Positions 31,949 through 43,500 of a DNA stretch of 64,000 bases are shown piece by piece. The notes under the pieces were generated by a model. That model was not told the DNA's origin and made no database searches. It saw only the letters and a list, made by a program, of their open reading frames with translations. The DNA is from Leucaena leucocephala (Eukaryota > Streptophyta > Magnoliopsida > Fabales > Fabaceae). The stretch covers positions 8,935,501-8,999,500 of the forward strand of contig CM073560.1 of the NCBI GenBank assembly GCA_037074615.1, written 5' to 3'. A program made the position numbers and the translations under genes. The first letter of the stretch is position 1; each line of letters starts with the position of its first letter.

Positions 31949-33097
31949 CATTTATGCTGCCATACTCTTTAAAAATTGAGAGGTCTCATCTGGTCTTGAA
32001 GGCACTAAAGTATTAGGTTGTGTGGGGACCATAGACCTTGCATTACCTTGGTAGTTGCTTGAGGAAGTACCACCTCTATTTTCTCCACTCCCCTACCTAA
32101 AATTTGGATGGTCTCTCCAGCCAGGATTATATGTATTAGAGTATGGATCTCTCTTCTGGAAGTTATTCTTTCTCCCTTGATACATAGCTGCCACTTCCTC
32201 ATACTGTCTATCACATGTACTTATAGCATGCATCATTGAACCACATGATTCACATCCTGTAACTAGGGCTTGTGAGGTATCCATTGCATGAACTTGTTTT
32301 GTGGAGTGTAGCTCCATTTCAATCAGACTCATCCTCTTTTCCATTCGATTTCCCAAGGCTGCTATCTCAGCTAAGATCGTATTCGAATTACCTGAAAATG
32401 AGTGTGGTAATCTTCTTGGATCTCCAATTTGATGGTCCTCATTAGCCATTTTCTGGAATAAATCCCAACTTGCTTGTGGGGTCTTATATCTCAATGAACC
32501 ATTCGCAGAAGCATTCAAGGATACTTTATTGTGGGGTAGTAGACCATCAAAGAAGATGTCTACTAAATCAGCCTTAGTGATGTTATGGTGGGGACATCGA
32601 GCCAAAAGGTTAATAAATCTTGTCCAATACTTATGCAAAGACTCTCCATCCTGTTGCATAACATTAGTGATCTCCTTATTCATCCGAGTAGTCTTGGAGG
32701 CTGGGAAAAACTGCTCAAGATAAGTGGACTTCAGCTGATCCCATGTAAGAGTGGAGAAATGAGTTGGCATGTTGTACAGCCACTCCTTAGCCTTCCCTTC
32801 CAAAGTGAAATGGAAACATCTCCTCAAGACATCATCCAAAGTGGCCATTGGAGGCTTCATTGAAGAACAGATCATGTGCATGGTTTGTAAGTGCCTGTGT
32901 GGACATTCCCCTGCAAAACCATGAAATTTAGGTAAGGCTGCAATAAAAGCTCCTTTAATTTCAAAATTAGCCTCTTCAGTATAGAAACCATAAGGGTCAT
33001 AATTCACATGCGAATGATTTATTTCCCTAACACTTCTATTATCTTCGACATTCATTTCATTCTCTCCATGCCCATTATTCCCATTATGATCAGCCAT
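31949..33097 (-). pseudogene. Athila-type gag
   Basis: The capsid/nucleocapsid polyprotein of the Athila-type host element. 334 codons are open from the ATG at 33097. An acidic N-terminus precedes a retrotransposon-gag domain at roughly residues 55-200 (LPKFHGFAGECPHRHLQTM, AKEWLYNMPTHFSTLTWDQL, YLEQFFPASKT). Near residue 285 is a perfect zinc knuckle, CESCGSMMHAISTC (C-x2-C-x4-H-x4-C). The frame stops at 32093. The sequence continues in another frame (32214-32005) and then resumes at 17014 beyond the LARD insertion. The start is supported by the leader, PBS and LTR directly upstream. Confidence 0.88.
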
Positions 33098-33690
33098 ATT
33101 TAGTTCAGTTTCGACTCTAGAATACCAGAGGAGGAACTAGATTTTGCTTCTTCTTCTCTAAATTCCCTAAATTCTCTCCTTAGTTTCCTAAGTCTTCTCT
33201 CAATCTCAGGTTCAAAAGGCACTAATGGTTCAATTCTTTTACGCATGCAATGCAAAAACAATCAAGAATGATCAATGCAAACAATCAGATTCAGATTCAG
33301 AAGTTGCACAGCAGAAAATTTTCAGTAAGTCGCGACAAAAGTGTCTTTCAGTCGCGACACAAAATTACAGAGAGCAGCAGTCACGCCGAAAAGGTTTAAA
33401 TGTCGAGACAGTTATCGCAGAGAGCAGTCAGATATCACAGATAGCAATGAGGTCGCGACTCAAAGTGTTTTCTATCACGACTAAAAGTGACAGAGAGTAA
33501 TTGTCGCGACTCAGGTCAGGTAAGGTCGCCACTCAAAGTCATAGAGACTAATCCTGCAGAAAGTCAGAAAAAGATGCAGTATGCAATGCAAGTTAAAAAC
33601 TACTGAAAACTAAAATGCAATGAAAAATAAGGAAAATGACTCAGGTAGGCAATGAAATTGACAATCAATTACTAGGGAACCAATTACTTG
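33098..33690 (-). other. Athila 5' leader
   Basis: The untranslated region between PBS and gag. It contains the GTCGCGAC array (33329-33532). 33548-33690 is repeated nearly identically at 52635-52777. I see no other structure. Confidence 0.7.
33329..33532. repeat. GTCGCGAC dyad-box array in Athila leader
   Basis: Boxes start at 33329, 33351, 33380, 33402, 33452, 33474, 33503 and 33525. The spacings are 22, 29, 22, 50, 22, 29 and 22, with a decayed box expected near 33431. This is the same 51-bp two-box rhythm as in the Copia LTR. Inter-box sequence such as CAGAGAGCAG also resembles the Copia and pol arrays. Confidence 0.88.
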
Positions 33691-33710
33691 GCTCCTCTGC
33701 AACGGTGCCA
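33691..33710 (-). promoter_or_regulatory. Athila primer-binding site, tRNA-Asp type
   Basis: The minus strand reads TGGCACCGTTGCAGAGGAGC. Athila/Tat elements commonly use a PBS like TGGCGCCGTTGCCGGGGA, complementary to tRNA-Asp; this is a mutated form. One base separates it from the LTR (33712). Confidence 0.8.
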
Positions 33711-33711
33711 T

Positions 33712-34073
33712 TGACGAGGCTCTCGGATTGTCGCAGTCCGAGCCATGAAAATTAAGTAAATTGCACCCTAGTAATGTAGTATAAGGCACAACCCTATCGT
33801 TCTTCTCAAGGACCTTTCTAAAGGAATCCTAGCAAATTGGATGTCAAATTCAAACATAAACCTGAGTAAAGAGTAAATGGTTTTGTGGTTTTGTGGGTGC
33901 AGTAAAATAGATGTTTTTGTGTTTTTGTTTAAGATGGAAAATGGTTGGTTTGTGAAAGTAGTATATGATGATAGGCTCTTGATGATGAAAAATATCTATC
34001 CTTGCTCTCAATGTATATGGAGTTTGAAATCACTAAGTCTTGAATAAAACCTCAATCGATCGATTGAGTCCAG
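33712..34073 (-). repeat. Athila 5' LTR, truncated by CACTA DNA
   Basis: The first 362 bp inward from the PBS match the second Athila LTR (52799 onward) until 34073, where CACTA sequence begins. It contains the palindrome CTCAATCGATCGATTGAG at 34051-34068, 5 bp from the break. Confidence 0.8.
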
Positions 34074-34560
34074 GATGGCATTCTACATCGCACATATAAC
34101 CGGTGTAGAAACGAACTGTGTAAAAAGTGAGACATTTTACACCGGTCACAAGACCAGTGTAGAATGTATACTTTTTTTACATCGGTCTACATTTTAAAGC
34201 GGTTCACATTTACATCCGGTGTATTATTTTTTAACATCTACACCGGTCGAATATTGGGACTGTGTAGATTATTCAAATGTTAACACCGGTTGAATATTGG
34301 GACGGTGTAGATTATTCAAATGTATACTTTTTACACCGGTCTACATTTTAAAGCGGTTCACATTTACATCCGGTGTATTATTTTTTAACATCTACACCAG
34401 TTGAATATTGGGACGGTGTAGATTATTCAAATGGTAACACCGGTTGTATATACGTCCGATGTAGATGTTATTAAATTTAAATATATATATATATGTTCTT
34501 TCTACACCGGCAGGTATATACCTCCGATGTAGATGTTATTAAATTTATATTTAATTTAAT
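34074..34560. repeat. CACTA sub-terminal repeats
   Basis: Many copies of ACACCGGT/ACCGGTGT-type motifs lie in both orientations, with units such as TTGAATATTGGGACGGTGTA. A tandem duplication of 156 bp starts at 34165 and 34321. Such short repeats near the ends bind the element-encoded protein in known CACTA transposons. Confidence 0.8.
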
Positions 34561-34769
34561 ACATTTCGTTGGCCTGAAGCTTCATAAATAAACTGCCCAA
34601 ATATAATATAGGACTCAATCATCAATCATCATCAGTTCAAGATGCCAGAGACATATATAATTCAATTGCTCATTATATTATTCATTTAATAAAATTTAAT
34701 ACAAAAATGCTACAATTTGAATAGAAAAGTAGAAAAAGGTATTAAGTGAAAGACAAATACTATAGAGAA

Positions 34770-35667
34770 GGAAAGAATTGAACAAAAAACTCTGGCCACC
34801 GATTACACAGGTCCTCAATATCATGGTCAGGAAATGGATCAGGTTGATCAAACATCTTAAATATGAAATCAAAATCAAAGAAATTAAGGCATTACTAATA
34901 TAGATTAGATTGACAATTAAGAAATATGAAATCATTAAAAATACAATTTTACCTCCTCAGTTAGGTCAATCCTATTTGCCAAGATAATATTGACCATGTG
35001 TCTGACTATGTAGAAGCCGCACAAGTTGCTTTCTCTGGGTTGCCTTCGACTCTATAATGTTAACAAGATAACAATTATTTCTCATCATCAAAACGGGGAA
35101 CCTAGCTAACACCTAATATATACTTTTATTACCTTCAGTGTGATCCATTCAGGGTCCCTCACCAAATTAACATGCTTAAGGCCCCTTGCAACTGCGAACG
35201 TCCTCATAGCCCTATGACCAAAGTTAATAAGTTAGTAACCCATTTATCACAAAGATCATTGTGTATAGAAGAGAACTCACGTGTTCATGATCTTCCTGAC
35301 ATCAACCGAGGGCTTGTAATGGAGGGAGCATAAGAAGAAAACTTTATAGCTATGCTTACATAGGATGACAAGTTGCCAATGATTGCTGTAGAGATTAGTT
35401 AAAAGAGAATGAGTATTATAATTAAGCAAATACAAAACTAGTATATATGAAATAAAATAAAATATTATTATTCTTACTCCTGCATATTTGGTGCGAAGAA
35501 ACAATCAATATTGGTTTCACCGAGCCTCCTTGAAATGTATGCAAGCCTCGAAGATTGAGAGATCCCTTTAGCATAAATCTGAAGTGGGCATAGGAATCCG
35601 AACTTTTTTCATTTGCCCTTTGAGGAAACCAACTCATCTTGCATGTACCTACAGGTAATGCATACAC
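34770..35667 (-). pseudogene. Ulp1-like (C48) cysteine protease domain of CACTA ORF2
   Basis: The C-terminal part of the second CACTA gene. In split frames the minus strand reads SRRLGETNIDCFFAPNMQE, then NHWQLVILCKHSYKVFF (the HW motif with catalytic His), RAMRTFAVARG and NLCGFYIVRHMVN, which carries the catalytic Cys. It ends near DIEDLCNRWPEFF. The order His then Cys and the surrounding motifs match Ulp1/SENP-like domains captured by plant CACTA elements. Exon-like breaks and stops separate the blocks. Whether these are introns or decay cannot be told here. Confidence 0.75.
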
Positions 35668-35724
35668 GACATTAGTTGTAAGACTTAAACTTTGTTATTA
35701 CATATATTTACATTTAAATTATAC

Positions 35725-36136
35725 TTACATAAAAAACACTTGGATGCAGCCGGAGGTCAGTTCTTCCTTGGGAGTGATCAGAGATTTGATGTCCGCATGG
35801 TCCAGGAAGGCCGGTGCCCCCATGTCACCCACAATTGAATCCATAGGCAACGCGTCCACATGGAATATTTTCTCATATGCCAATAGGATCACAAGTTGCA
35901 TGGCATTCAAAGTGGGAGGGGTGGGAAGTTGGCTGGGGGATGAGGCGACATGATCCGAAACAAGATGCTTTAGCCACAATATGAAAGTCCCTTTTGCTTG
36001 GCTCACTGTCTTCACCTCATCAGTGGGAATTGGGACAAGAGCATCTCCAATTAGCACGTCTTCAACTGTCACCCTTAATTGATCATCCTAAATTTGGATG
36101 TGGTGAACAGTTGCCCCTAGGCTATGGATGGAGCCA
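35725..36136 (-). pseudogene. CACTA ORF2 middle (DUF8039-like), 3' part
   Basis: The frame holds VLIGDALVPIPTDEVKTVSQ, typical of the DUF8039-like segment in CACTA second ORFs, then DHADIKSLITPKEELTSGCI. It is joined in the original gene to 42027-42437; the two solo LTRs inserted between. Confidence 0.75.
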
Positions 36137-36141
36137 TGTGC

Positions 36142-38990
36142 TGTAATATCCTTAATTTTCTGTACTGATTTCTATGTACAGATTAAATGGAATATATGAG
36201 TTCTTTTTCAGGAAAAAGATGTGGTCATTTATGTAAACAAAAGGATTAAATTGCAAAAGAAAGGAAATAAAAGGACTTAAGTGCAATTATGGAAAGTTTA
36301 AGGTTAGGAAAGAAAGGTAGACAGAAATGTGGGGTCTTAAAGGGTAATTTTAGCCAAATTTAAGGGACTTAATTGCAAAGAAGAAAAGTTCCCTGGGGCT
36401 AAAGTATAATTAAAGAAAAACAGGCCAGAAGTGGTGGGGACCGCCTGACAGCATTTTAGTCCCAGATTTCACCAGAAGATAGGGCAAGTGACGCTGGGTA
36501 ATCCAGCTTAATACCGGAATTTTTGAAGACTCCAGATAGTCAAAAATGGACTGATCGTCCAAAAGTTATAAAATTCCTACCGGATACCCTAGATTTCAGA
36601 TATAAGTAAGAAATTACAGGATGATGCGTCCTTATGGGACGGATGTCAGGAAACTGACAGAATACCGATAGGAGGTCTGTAGAAAAAGTTATTCACGAAT
36701 TAGCAAATCCAGACGGGATTATGAGGCCTCCAAGGATCCGATAGGGAGATTTATCAGTATTTAAACTATATTTAAACTAAGACTGAATGAGGTCGGGTAA
36801 CAACAGTCAGATGCCTGTTAGAACCCAAATGGCTGCCCAGACACAGTAGGGCAGTGTATCTGACAGAAGGAGCCGGTGTCCGGATATGTGTGTAAACGGT
36901 GCATAATAGCTAAAATACTCGGTGAACATGAACAGGGGAGGATTCCTCGAAATACGTGCTATAAATGTATGAACCCAGAAAGGCCCAAAAATGGCGCCAA
37001 CAAAGGTCCAATAAGACTCTTGGACTGATAGGTGGGCCAGTGTCCGGCAGAACGCCGAAAAAGTGCGAAATTATAAAAATGCCCCTGTGTAGTATTAAAG
37101 GGGTAGCAGATGTGTGAAGGGCATTTTGGTCATTCTGGATAGGCCTAGAGGCCAAGACATATACAGGTGAAGTTAACCAGAGTCGGTATATGCCCGGATG
37201 AAGTACAGAAAAGTGTAAAATGATAGTTTTGCCCTTAGGGTTAAGATAGTGCATGAAAGGGCATCCGGGGGTATTTTGGTCATTTTGCAGGGGATCTGTA
37301 ATTGGGTTTAGACCCAGTATTAAAATGTTAATGATATAAAGGATCCAGGTACTAAGTTCAAGGCCAGAAGACATAATATGGGTTTTCAGAAAAATTAGAT
37401 TCAGAAAACGGTCCAGTTTTCGAGGCGACGGACCGGGCCGGTACCGGATTGGACCAGAAAGCTTCCAGAAGGCTTCTAGCTCCCTCCATTTGCGCCATGT
37501 GATAAATGTGTGAGGTGAGGTGTCCCATGAGGTGGCCTTGAATGATGTCATGGATGATGCAGTAAAAGGAATAAAGAAAAATAGGAAATTCCGAAAAAAC
37601 CAGGACCACAGGATCAGATGGCTTCAAAATTACAAGAATGCCACTCCTCAAAACTATAAATACCCCCTAGCTCTTCATTCTTACGGCCAAGGAGCACTTT
37701 AGAGAGGGAAAGAAGTTCTTGAGAGAGAAAGTGAGAAAAGAAAGAAGAAATGAAGTTCTGGTGAAGTTGGAAGCAGTGTAGAAGTTTTGAAGTTCTGCTT
37801 TTAAGGTAGTAACTAATCCTAGCTTTTATGTAATGTCTTTATGAATTGTGCTATTATTTGGTTGGATTGTTGTCTTATATGTTATGCTTGAAGCTCTATT
37901 ACAATGCTATGATCATATTATATTGAATATTGAAGCATGCAGCATACTTATCTGTACACAATCACAAGCAAGCACTGTCACTCTGCATTACATATATTGT
38001 TATGATTGTTGCTACTGAGATTCTTTTGAATCTCATTCCCATATATAACATTACAGGGGAAGTTCTGTCAAAATAAAATTTGGAAATTTTAAGAGACGCC
38101 GTTATGCTGCTGAAATTCTGGCAACAAAGCAGGGACAAAGAAAGGAACTGATACGTACTGTGTACGTAGGTGCTGTCTAAGGAGGCTGGAAGTGAGTGGA
38201 CCTAGCAGGTTGATCCAGTCTTTCCTGGGTACTTACGTAGAATGGTAGTTCCTACGGGAATTACCGAATCGGTACAAGATCTGTTACTTTGTACAGAAGG
38301 AATATAGCAGTTATGCTGCCAGATTTTAGACAACGAGAAATTTAATAGAAAAATGAGGATGTTAATCATACACTGATGTATAACAGTTGATTATTTAATA
38401 ATGATTGTTATCTGGCATGTTTGACTGATATGTGATGTATGTATGCACTAATATGTAAGATTGGTTGCTGAAAATGACTTTGTGAACAGTAATTCGTGGA
38501 GACCTATTGATGTTTGATAAATCATTAAAAATAGTAAATAGTTGAATAAATATATGATATTTTTATGGTAAATAGTAGACAAACTAAGATTTAATTTGAT
38601 ATATAAAATTATTCATTTTGATGTATACAAGAAAAGATATAAATTGTTAAAGTTGGGACCAGAATGCTGGATTCAGGAGAAAATCACTGGATGAACAGTA
38701 AAGTTGAAACGTTGACCCACGTTGAATTTGTTAAGGAATGGTCAACCAATGATTTTTTCCTGAAATATAGTTAAGTTATCTTTGTGTATCAATTTGAACC
38801 ACTTCATTTATATTTTTCTATAATTAGTTATGATTTTTCAAAGTCAGGTCACTCATCTGGAATTTGCCACAGTGAACAGTACCTGATAAGAATAAAATTC
38901 CAGATTAAGAGTTTAGACTTCAATGACCCTAAAAGTGGTTCTAAGTGCTACTAAATGGTCCTTAAGATATATAAAAATAAGGATGTGACA
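36142..38990 (+). mobile_element. Solo LTR, family A (2.85 kb)
   Basis: The termini are TGTAATATCC and GGATGTGACA, with an exact TGTGC on both sides. It is the same family as the chromovirus LTR at 56769-59799, so it marks a former Tekay-like insertion that lost its internal part by LTR recombination. A TATA box is at 37655-37662. The U5 hairpin has a TTTT loop near 38018, and the conserved module is at about 38145-38285. Confidence 0.93.
37655..37662 (+). promoter_or_regulatory. LTR TATA box (family A)
   Basis: TATAAATA followed by CCCC in the shared LTR context. Confidence 0.6.
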
Positions 38991-38995
38991 TGTGC

Positions 38996-41900
38996 TGAAA
39001 CATCCTTCCTTAGACTCCTCAGAGTACACTTGCGGAAGCAATATTGGCTTGATTATATCTTAACTTAAGCCCAGAAATTCAAAATTTTACTCTTAAGTTC
39101 CTTATTCTGGACCTTTAATTTAAAAATTAATTTATCTCGATCTGCACATCCAAATGAGGCTTATTACCTATCCACATAATGCCCCAGATGTGTACGACTG
39201 GTCTGCCAAATTTCATAGCTAAACTCCTCCGTTTACTAGGTCAAACTGAGGTCAAAACACTGCTACCTCAGGATCTGCGAATTTCTCTTTTAATTCATAA
39301 TTCACAATTTAAACATGCCAAACAATATAATAAAACATCATACAACAAGTCATACACAAAATTCTCATATTTCTATTACATCTTTTCCTGCCTAAAAACC
39401 GGCAGCACAACCGCTACATTCCTTCTGTAGAAAGTAACCGATCTTGTACCGATTCGGTAATTCCCGTAGGAACTACCATTCTACGTAAGTACCCAGGAAA
39501 GACTGGATGAACCGGCTAGGTCCACTCACTTTCAGCCTCCTTAGACAGCACCTACGTACACAGTACGAATCAGTTCCTTTCTTTGTTCCTTCTTCGTTGC
39601 CATAATTTTGGCAGCCTAACGGCGTCTCTTAAAATTTCCAGATTTTATTTTGACAGAACCTCCCCTGTAATGTTATATATGGGAATGAGATTCGGGGGAA
39701 TCTCAGTAGTAATAATCATAACAATATATGTAATGCAGAGTGACAGTGCTTGCTTGTGATTGTGTACAGATAAGTATGCTGCGTGCTTCCATATTCAATA
39801 ACATATGATCATAGCATTGTAATAGAGCTTCAAGCATAACATATAAGACAACAATCCAACCAAACAATAGCACAACAAATCACAAAGACATTACATAAGA
39901 GCTAGGATTAGTTACTACCTCAAAAGCAGAGCTTCAGAACTTCTCTACTACTTCCAATTTCACCAGAACTTCCTTACTTCTTTCTTTCTCTCACTTTCTC
40001 TCTCAAGAACTTCTTTTTTCCTCTCTTTCTTGCTTGTGCCGCAATGAGGAGGTAGGGGTATTTATAGTGTTGAGCAATGGCAATCTTGTAATTTTGAAGA
40101 CTTATGATCCTGTGGTCCTGATTTTTCCTGAATTTCCTATTTTTCTTTATTCCTTTTACTGCATCATGCATGACATCATCTCCATGCCACCTCATGGGAT
40201 ACCTCATCATGCACATTTCTCACATGGCAAAATTGAAGCCTTCTTGGACACCTCATCAGCTGACTCAGTCAAATCCAGTACCGGTCCGGTCCGATTTCCC
40301 ACAAACTGGACTCACCGGCTAAGATTGTGCCACGTGTCCTTAACTTTTCTTCTGCCTCTAGGATGACGCCATGTGGCATCTGGAAGGGACCTTTCACGCC
40401 TTCCAATGCTATCCAGATAAGTCCCGGACTTTATCTGATCACCTCCTCGGTTATCGTGCCAACCGAGTAACTTTACTTTATTGAAACAGCATTAAAATAG
40501 TATTTTAATGCCACTTTTTCTCACATACTTCATGGGCTACATTTTTGGGCTCTGGGAACATCATCTTGGGTCTCTGATCCAGCCCAAGTACTCTGATAGC
40601 ACGATTCCCAAGAAACATCCCTTGGCAAATTACCAAAATACCCCTGAGTGCCCTTTCTTGCACTATTTTAACCCTAAGGGTAAAATCGTCATTTTACACC
40701 CTTCTGTACTCTGTCAGGGCATATACTGACTCTAAGTAACTTTATCTGCATGTACTTTGGCTTCTGGGCCTATCCAGAATGACCAAAATGCCCTTCATTC
40801 ATCTGTTACCCTTTTATACAGCACAGGGGCATTTTCATAATTTCGCACTTTTCCGGGGTTCTGCCGGACAATGGCCCACCTATCAGTCCAAGTGTCTTAT
40901 TGGGCCTTTGATGGCGCCATTATTGGGCCTCTTAGGGTCCATTACCTTCATGGCACTTATTACGAGGAATCTTCCCCCGTTAATATTTATTGAATATTTT
41001 ATCTATTATTCACCGTTTATACACATATCCGGACACCGGCTCCTTCTGTTCGATATACTAGCCTGCGGTGTTCAGGCATCCCTGTGAGTCATAACAGTCA
41101 TCTGACTGAGGTTATCCGAACTCATTCAGTCCCTTTTCAAATACCGATAAATTTCCCTATCGGATACCCAGATGCCTCACACTCCCGTCTGGATTTTCTG
41201 ATTTGTGAATAACTTTCTCTACAGGCCTCTTATCGGTATTCTGTCAGTTTCCTGACATCCGCCCCATAAGGACGCATCATCCTGTATTTTCTCACCTAGA
41301 TCTGAAATCTAGGATATCCGGTATGAATTTTTATAACTTTTGGACGATCAGTCCATTTCTGGCTATCTGGAGTCTTCAAAAATTCCTGTATTAAGCCAGA
41401 TTACCGAGCGTCACTTGCTCTCTCTACCGGTGAAATCTGGGATTGAAATGCTTCCGGACAGTCCAAACCACTTCCGGCCTGACTTTCTTTAATTATACTT
41501 TAGCCCCAAGGAACTTTTCTTCTTTTCAATTAAGTCCCTTTTTATTTGGCTAAAATTACACTTAAGGACCCCACATTTTTCTCTACTTTTCCTTTTTGGC
41601 TTTATACTTTCCATAATTGCACTTAAGCCCCTTCATTTTCTTTCTTTTGCAATTTAATCCCTTTCTTTGCATAAATGGCCATCATATCTCTAGGGACTTT
41701 CACTATTTATATATCAGTCCCTGGACTTTTACTTATTTGCAATTTAGTCCCTAAAAACCCTCTGTATGTTTCGGGGACTTCTGCTCAAGGGGATATTCCT
41801 CACATTCCTCATTTTGAACCTAGGTGAACTGTCCCGATTCTGTAGGTTAAAGACTTAACTCATCTTTAAATCCTGAAGGACTTAGCTCATCCCTCGGATT

Positions 41901-42021
41901 CCTACAAAATCAGGTAAGTGATCCGCCCATATCAGATTACTACCCTGGGACTACGGGTTTAGTAGCCTGCCCATATCAGACTACTTCCCAGTTCTCCTAG
42001 ACCAAAAATCGGGATGTTACA
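38996..42021 (-). mobile_element. Solo LTR, family C (3.03 kb)
   Basis: The minus-strand termini are TGTAACATCCCG and GGATGTTTCA, with a TGTGC TSD. It aligns throughout with the solo LTR at 24645-27814. A TATA box is at 40059-40066, a U3 palindrome at 40489-40511 and the conserved module at about 39465-39570. Confidence 0.92.
40059..40066 (-). promoter_or_regulatory. LTR TATA box (family C, copy 2)
   Basis: TATAAATA on the minus strand followed by CCCC. Confidence 0.6.
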
Positions 42022-42026
42022 TGTGC

Positions 42027-43500
42027 CACTAAGCGTCTAAGAGGATCCTCCACATATAGATCATAATGTTCTGCATCCTCTGACAGCGGCAAGCAACAGC
42101 TCCCCTTAGTGCTTGGATGGGCTGCAATTGAGGGCGGGAGGGGATCAGTTGGCTCTTGCTGCCTTGATGTCATCATGGACAACATTTTGTCCTTGATCTT
42201 TGCCAACCCCTCTTGTAATCGCACCTCAATTGAAGCTTCTGCTTGTGCCCTAGCCTCTATCCAAGCCTCTTCCTTAGCCTCTGCCATTATGGTGGAGTGC
42301 AAGGATTCCAACTCTGCCCTCGGCACCACATGTGGGGAACGTCTTTGAGATGATCCAAAGTAATCTCTTATACCCACACCTCTTCCAACTCCCCTGACAC
42401 GGCCCCCATGTTCTTGTTTACCAGTGGCAACAGTCAAGATGTCATTCCTACCATATGACTTGAAGGATCCATGGGACTCTTGTTGTTTAATATCACTCTA
42501 TAACATAGAAAGAACAAACATAAGGAAAATGATATGATTATAGTCTACTAAAACAAAATAATGCAAGTAGTGCTTACAATTTTTTCAGCAATCATGCGAG
42601 CATTGTCGCTTGTAAATGTTCCGCTCTTTCTTTGGCGAGCGTACAACCATTTTTCTTCGCAACGTATCTGAGAGGGGGGGTCAAGAAGAACACTAGGATC
42701 CGACCCAGCCTTTTCTTCTAGCCTCTTCCTCTTGGCCCCCAATAATTCTCTTTCTGCCTTCTCATAACCCCCTCGAGACATTGTGTGGGGGCAATCATTC
42801 TTGCGGGTGAACTCAATCACTTTTGCCCTTTTTCCTACAAGACATAGAGTAGTTAAAATCAATACATATGATATTCTGATACATTTTCTGCCAACACATA
42901 CAAAAGGATACACTCACCATTGCTTCTGGTGTGGCTCGAACCCTAACAAATTCTTCCCAAGTAGCTTCGTTGAAGAATTGATACTTGCTGCATGGAGAAG
43001 GTTAAGGATGACCACTTCTGTCCTGTCTATGCACATACTGACGAGCTAGTTGGGTCTTGAATGCCCTCCAACGCTCAGCGCAATAGGACAACGTCTTCTT
43101 CTTCAAGAACTCATTGTTGGGAACATCGTAAGTGAGCTGCAATGTTTGCCATTGAAAGCAGATTAATCAACAAACAGTTGTGTATTTGGTATTGCTCTGC
43201 ATGCAATATTAGATAGTTCCTATACCTGGATAGTGTCCCAAATTTGATTCTTCACGCGATCATCCACAGCATCCCAAGTCAAATAGGTGATGCTAGGCTT
43301 GTTGCGTGCTAGGAGGCTGACAAAACTTACGTACTTTGCCCTGTGTTCACCAGTTGGGTTCCAGTTTCTGTCAAACTCTATCGGAAGAAGTTTCCCCTCT
43401 ATCCTGTCCTTCATAATGTCTTTCAAATGAGTCGCACTTCTGCCCTTCCTTTGCATAGTGGCAGTGGAGCATCGCTAGCCTCAATCTGAGTAACTCTATC
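42027..43500 (-). pseudogene. CACTA ORF2 N-terminal and central part (Transposase_24-like)
   Basis: The minus-strand blocks are as follows. 43456-43220 (KLLPIEFDRNWNPTGEHRAK, DDRVKNQIWDTIQV) matches the first part of plant En/Spm Transposase_24-like ORFs. 42913-42548 has MSRGGYEKAEREL, LDPPSQIRCEEKWLYARQRK and DNARMIAEKI. 42437-42022 has a run of acidic and Ala-rich helix, then HYDLYVEDPLRRLVAH, which leads into the DUF8039-like segment at 36136. Gaps between the blocks could be introns. The role in mobile CACTA elements is DNA binding or regulation of transposition. Confidence 0.72.

Larger units (their letters stand above)
36137..42026. mobile_element. Pair of inverted solo LTRs sharing TSD TGTGC
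   Basis: The order is TGTGC (36137-36141), family-A solo LTR on plus (36142-38990), TGTGC (38991-38995), family-C solo LTR on minus (38996-42021), TGTGC (42022-42026). Removing both restores one continuous CACTA coding region with a single TGTGC. Confidence 0.93.

Noticed and set aside
34074..34110. CACTA terminal inverted repeat at the left border
   Set aside because: No CACTA-type terminus is visible; the nearby TCACTAAG (about 34030) also occurs in the second Athila LTR copy and belongs to the LTR.
36910..37551. 213-codon open frame on minus in the family-A solo LTR
   Set aside because: Antisense to the LTR, not kept in the sister LTR at 56769-59799, no recognisable domain.
41997..42437. 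Single host gene ending at 41997
   Set aside because: The end of this frame lies in the inserted LTR; the true continuation is CACTA ORF2 at 36136.
42250..42440. Host coiled-coil gene suggested by Ala/Glu-rich helix
   Set aside because: The helix leads in frame into LYVEDPLRRLVAH, a CACTA ORF2 motif, so it is transposon sequence.
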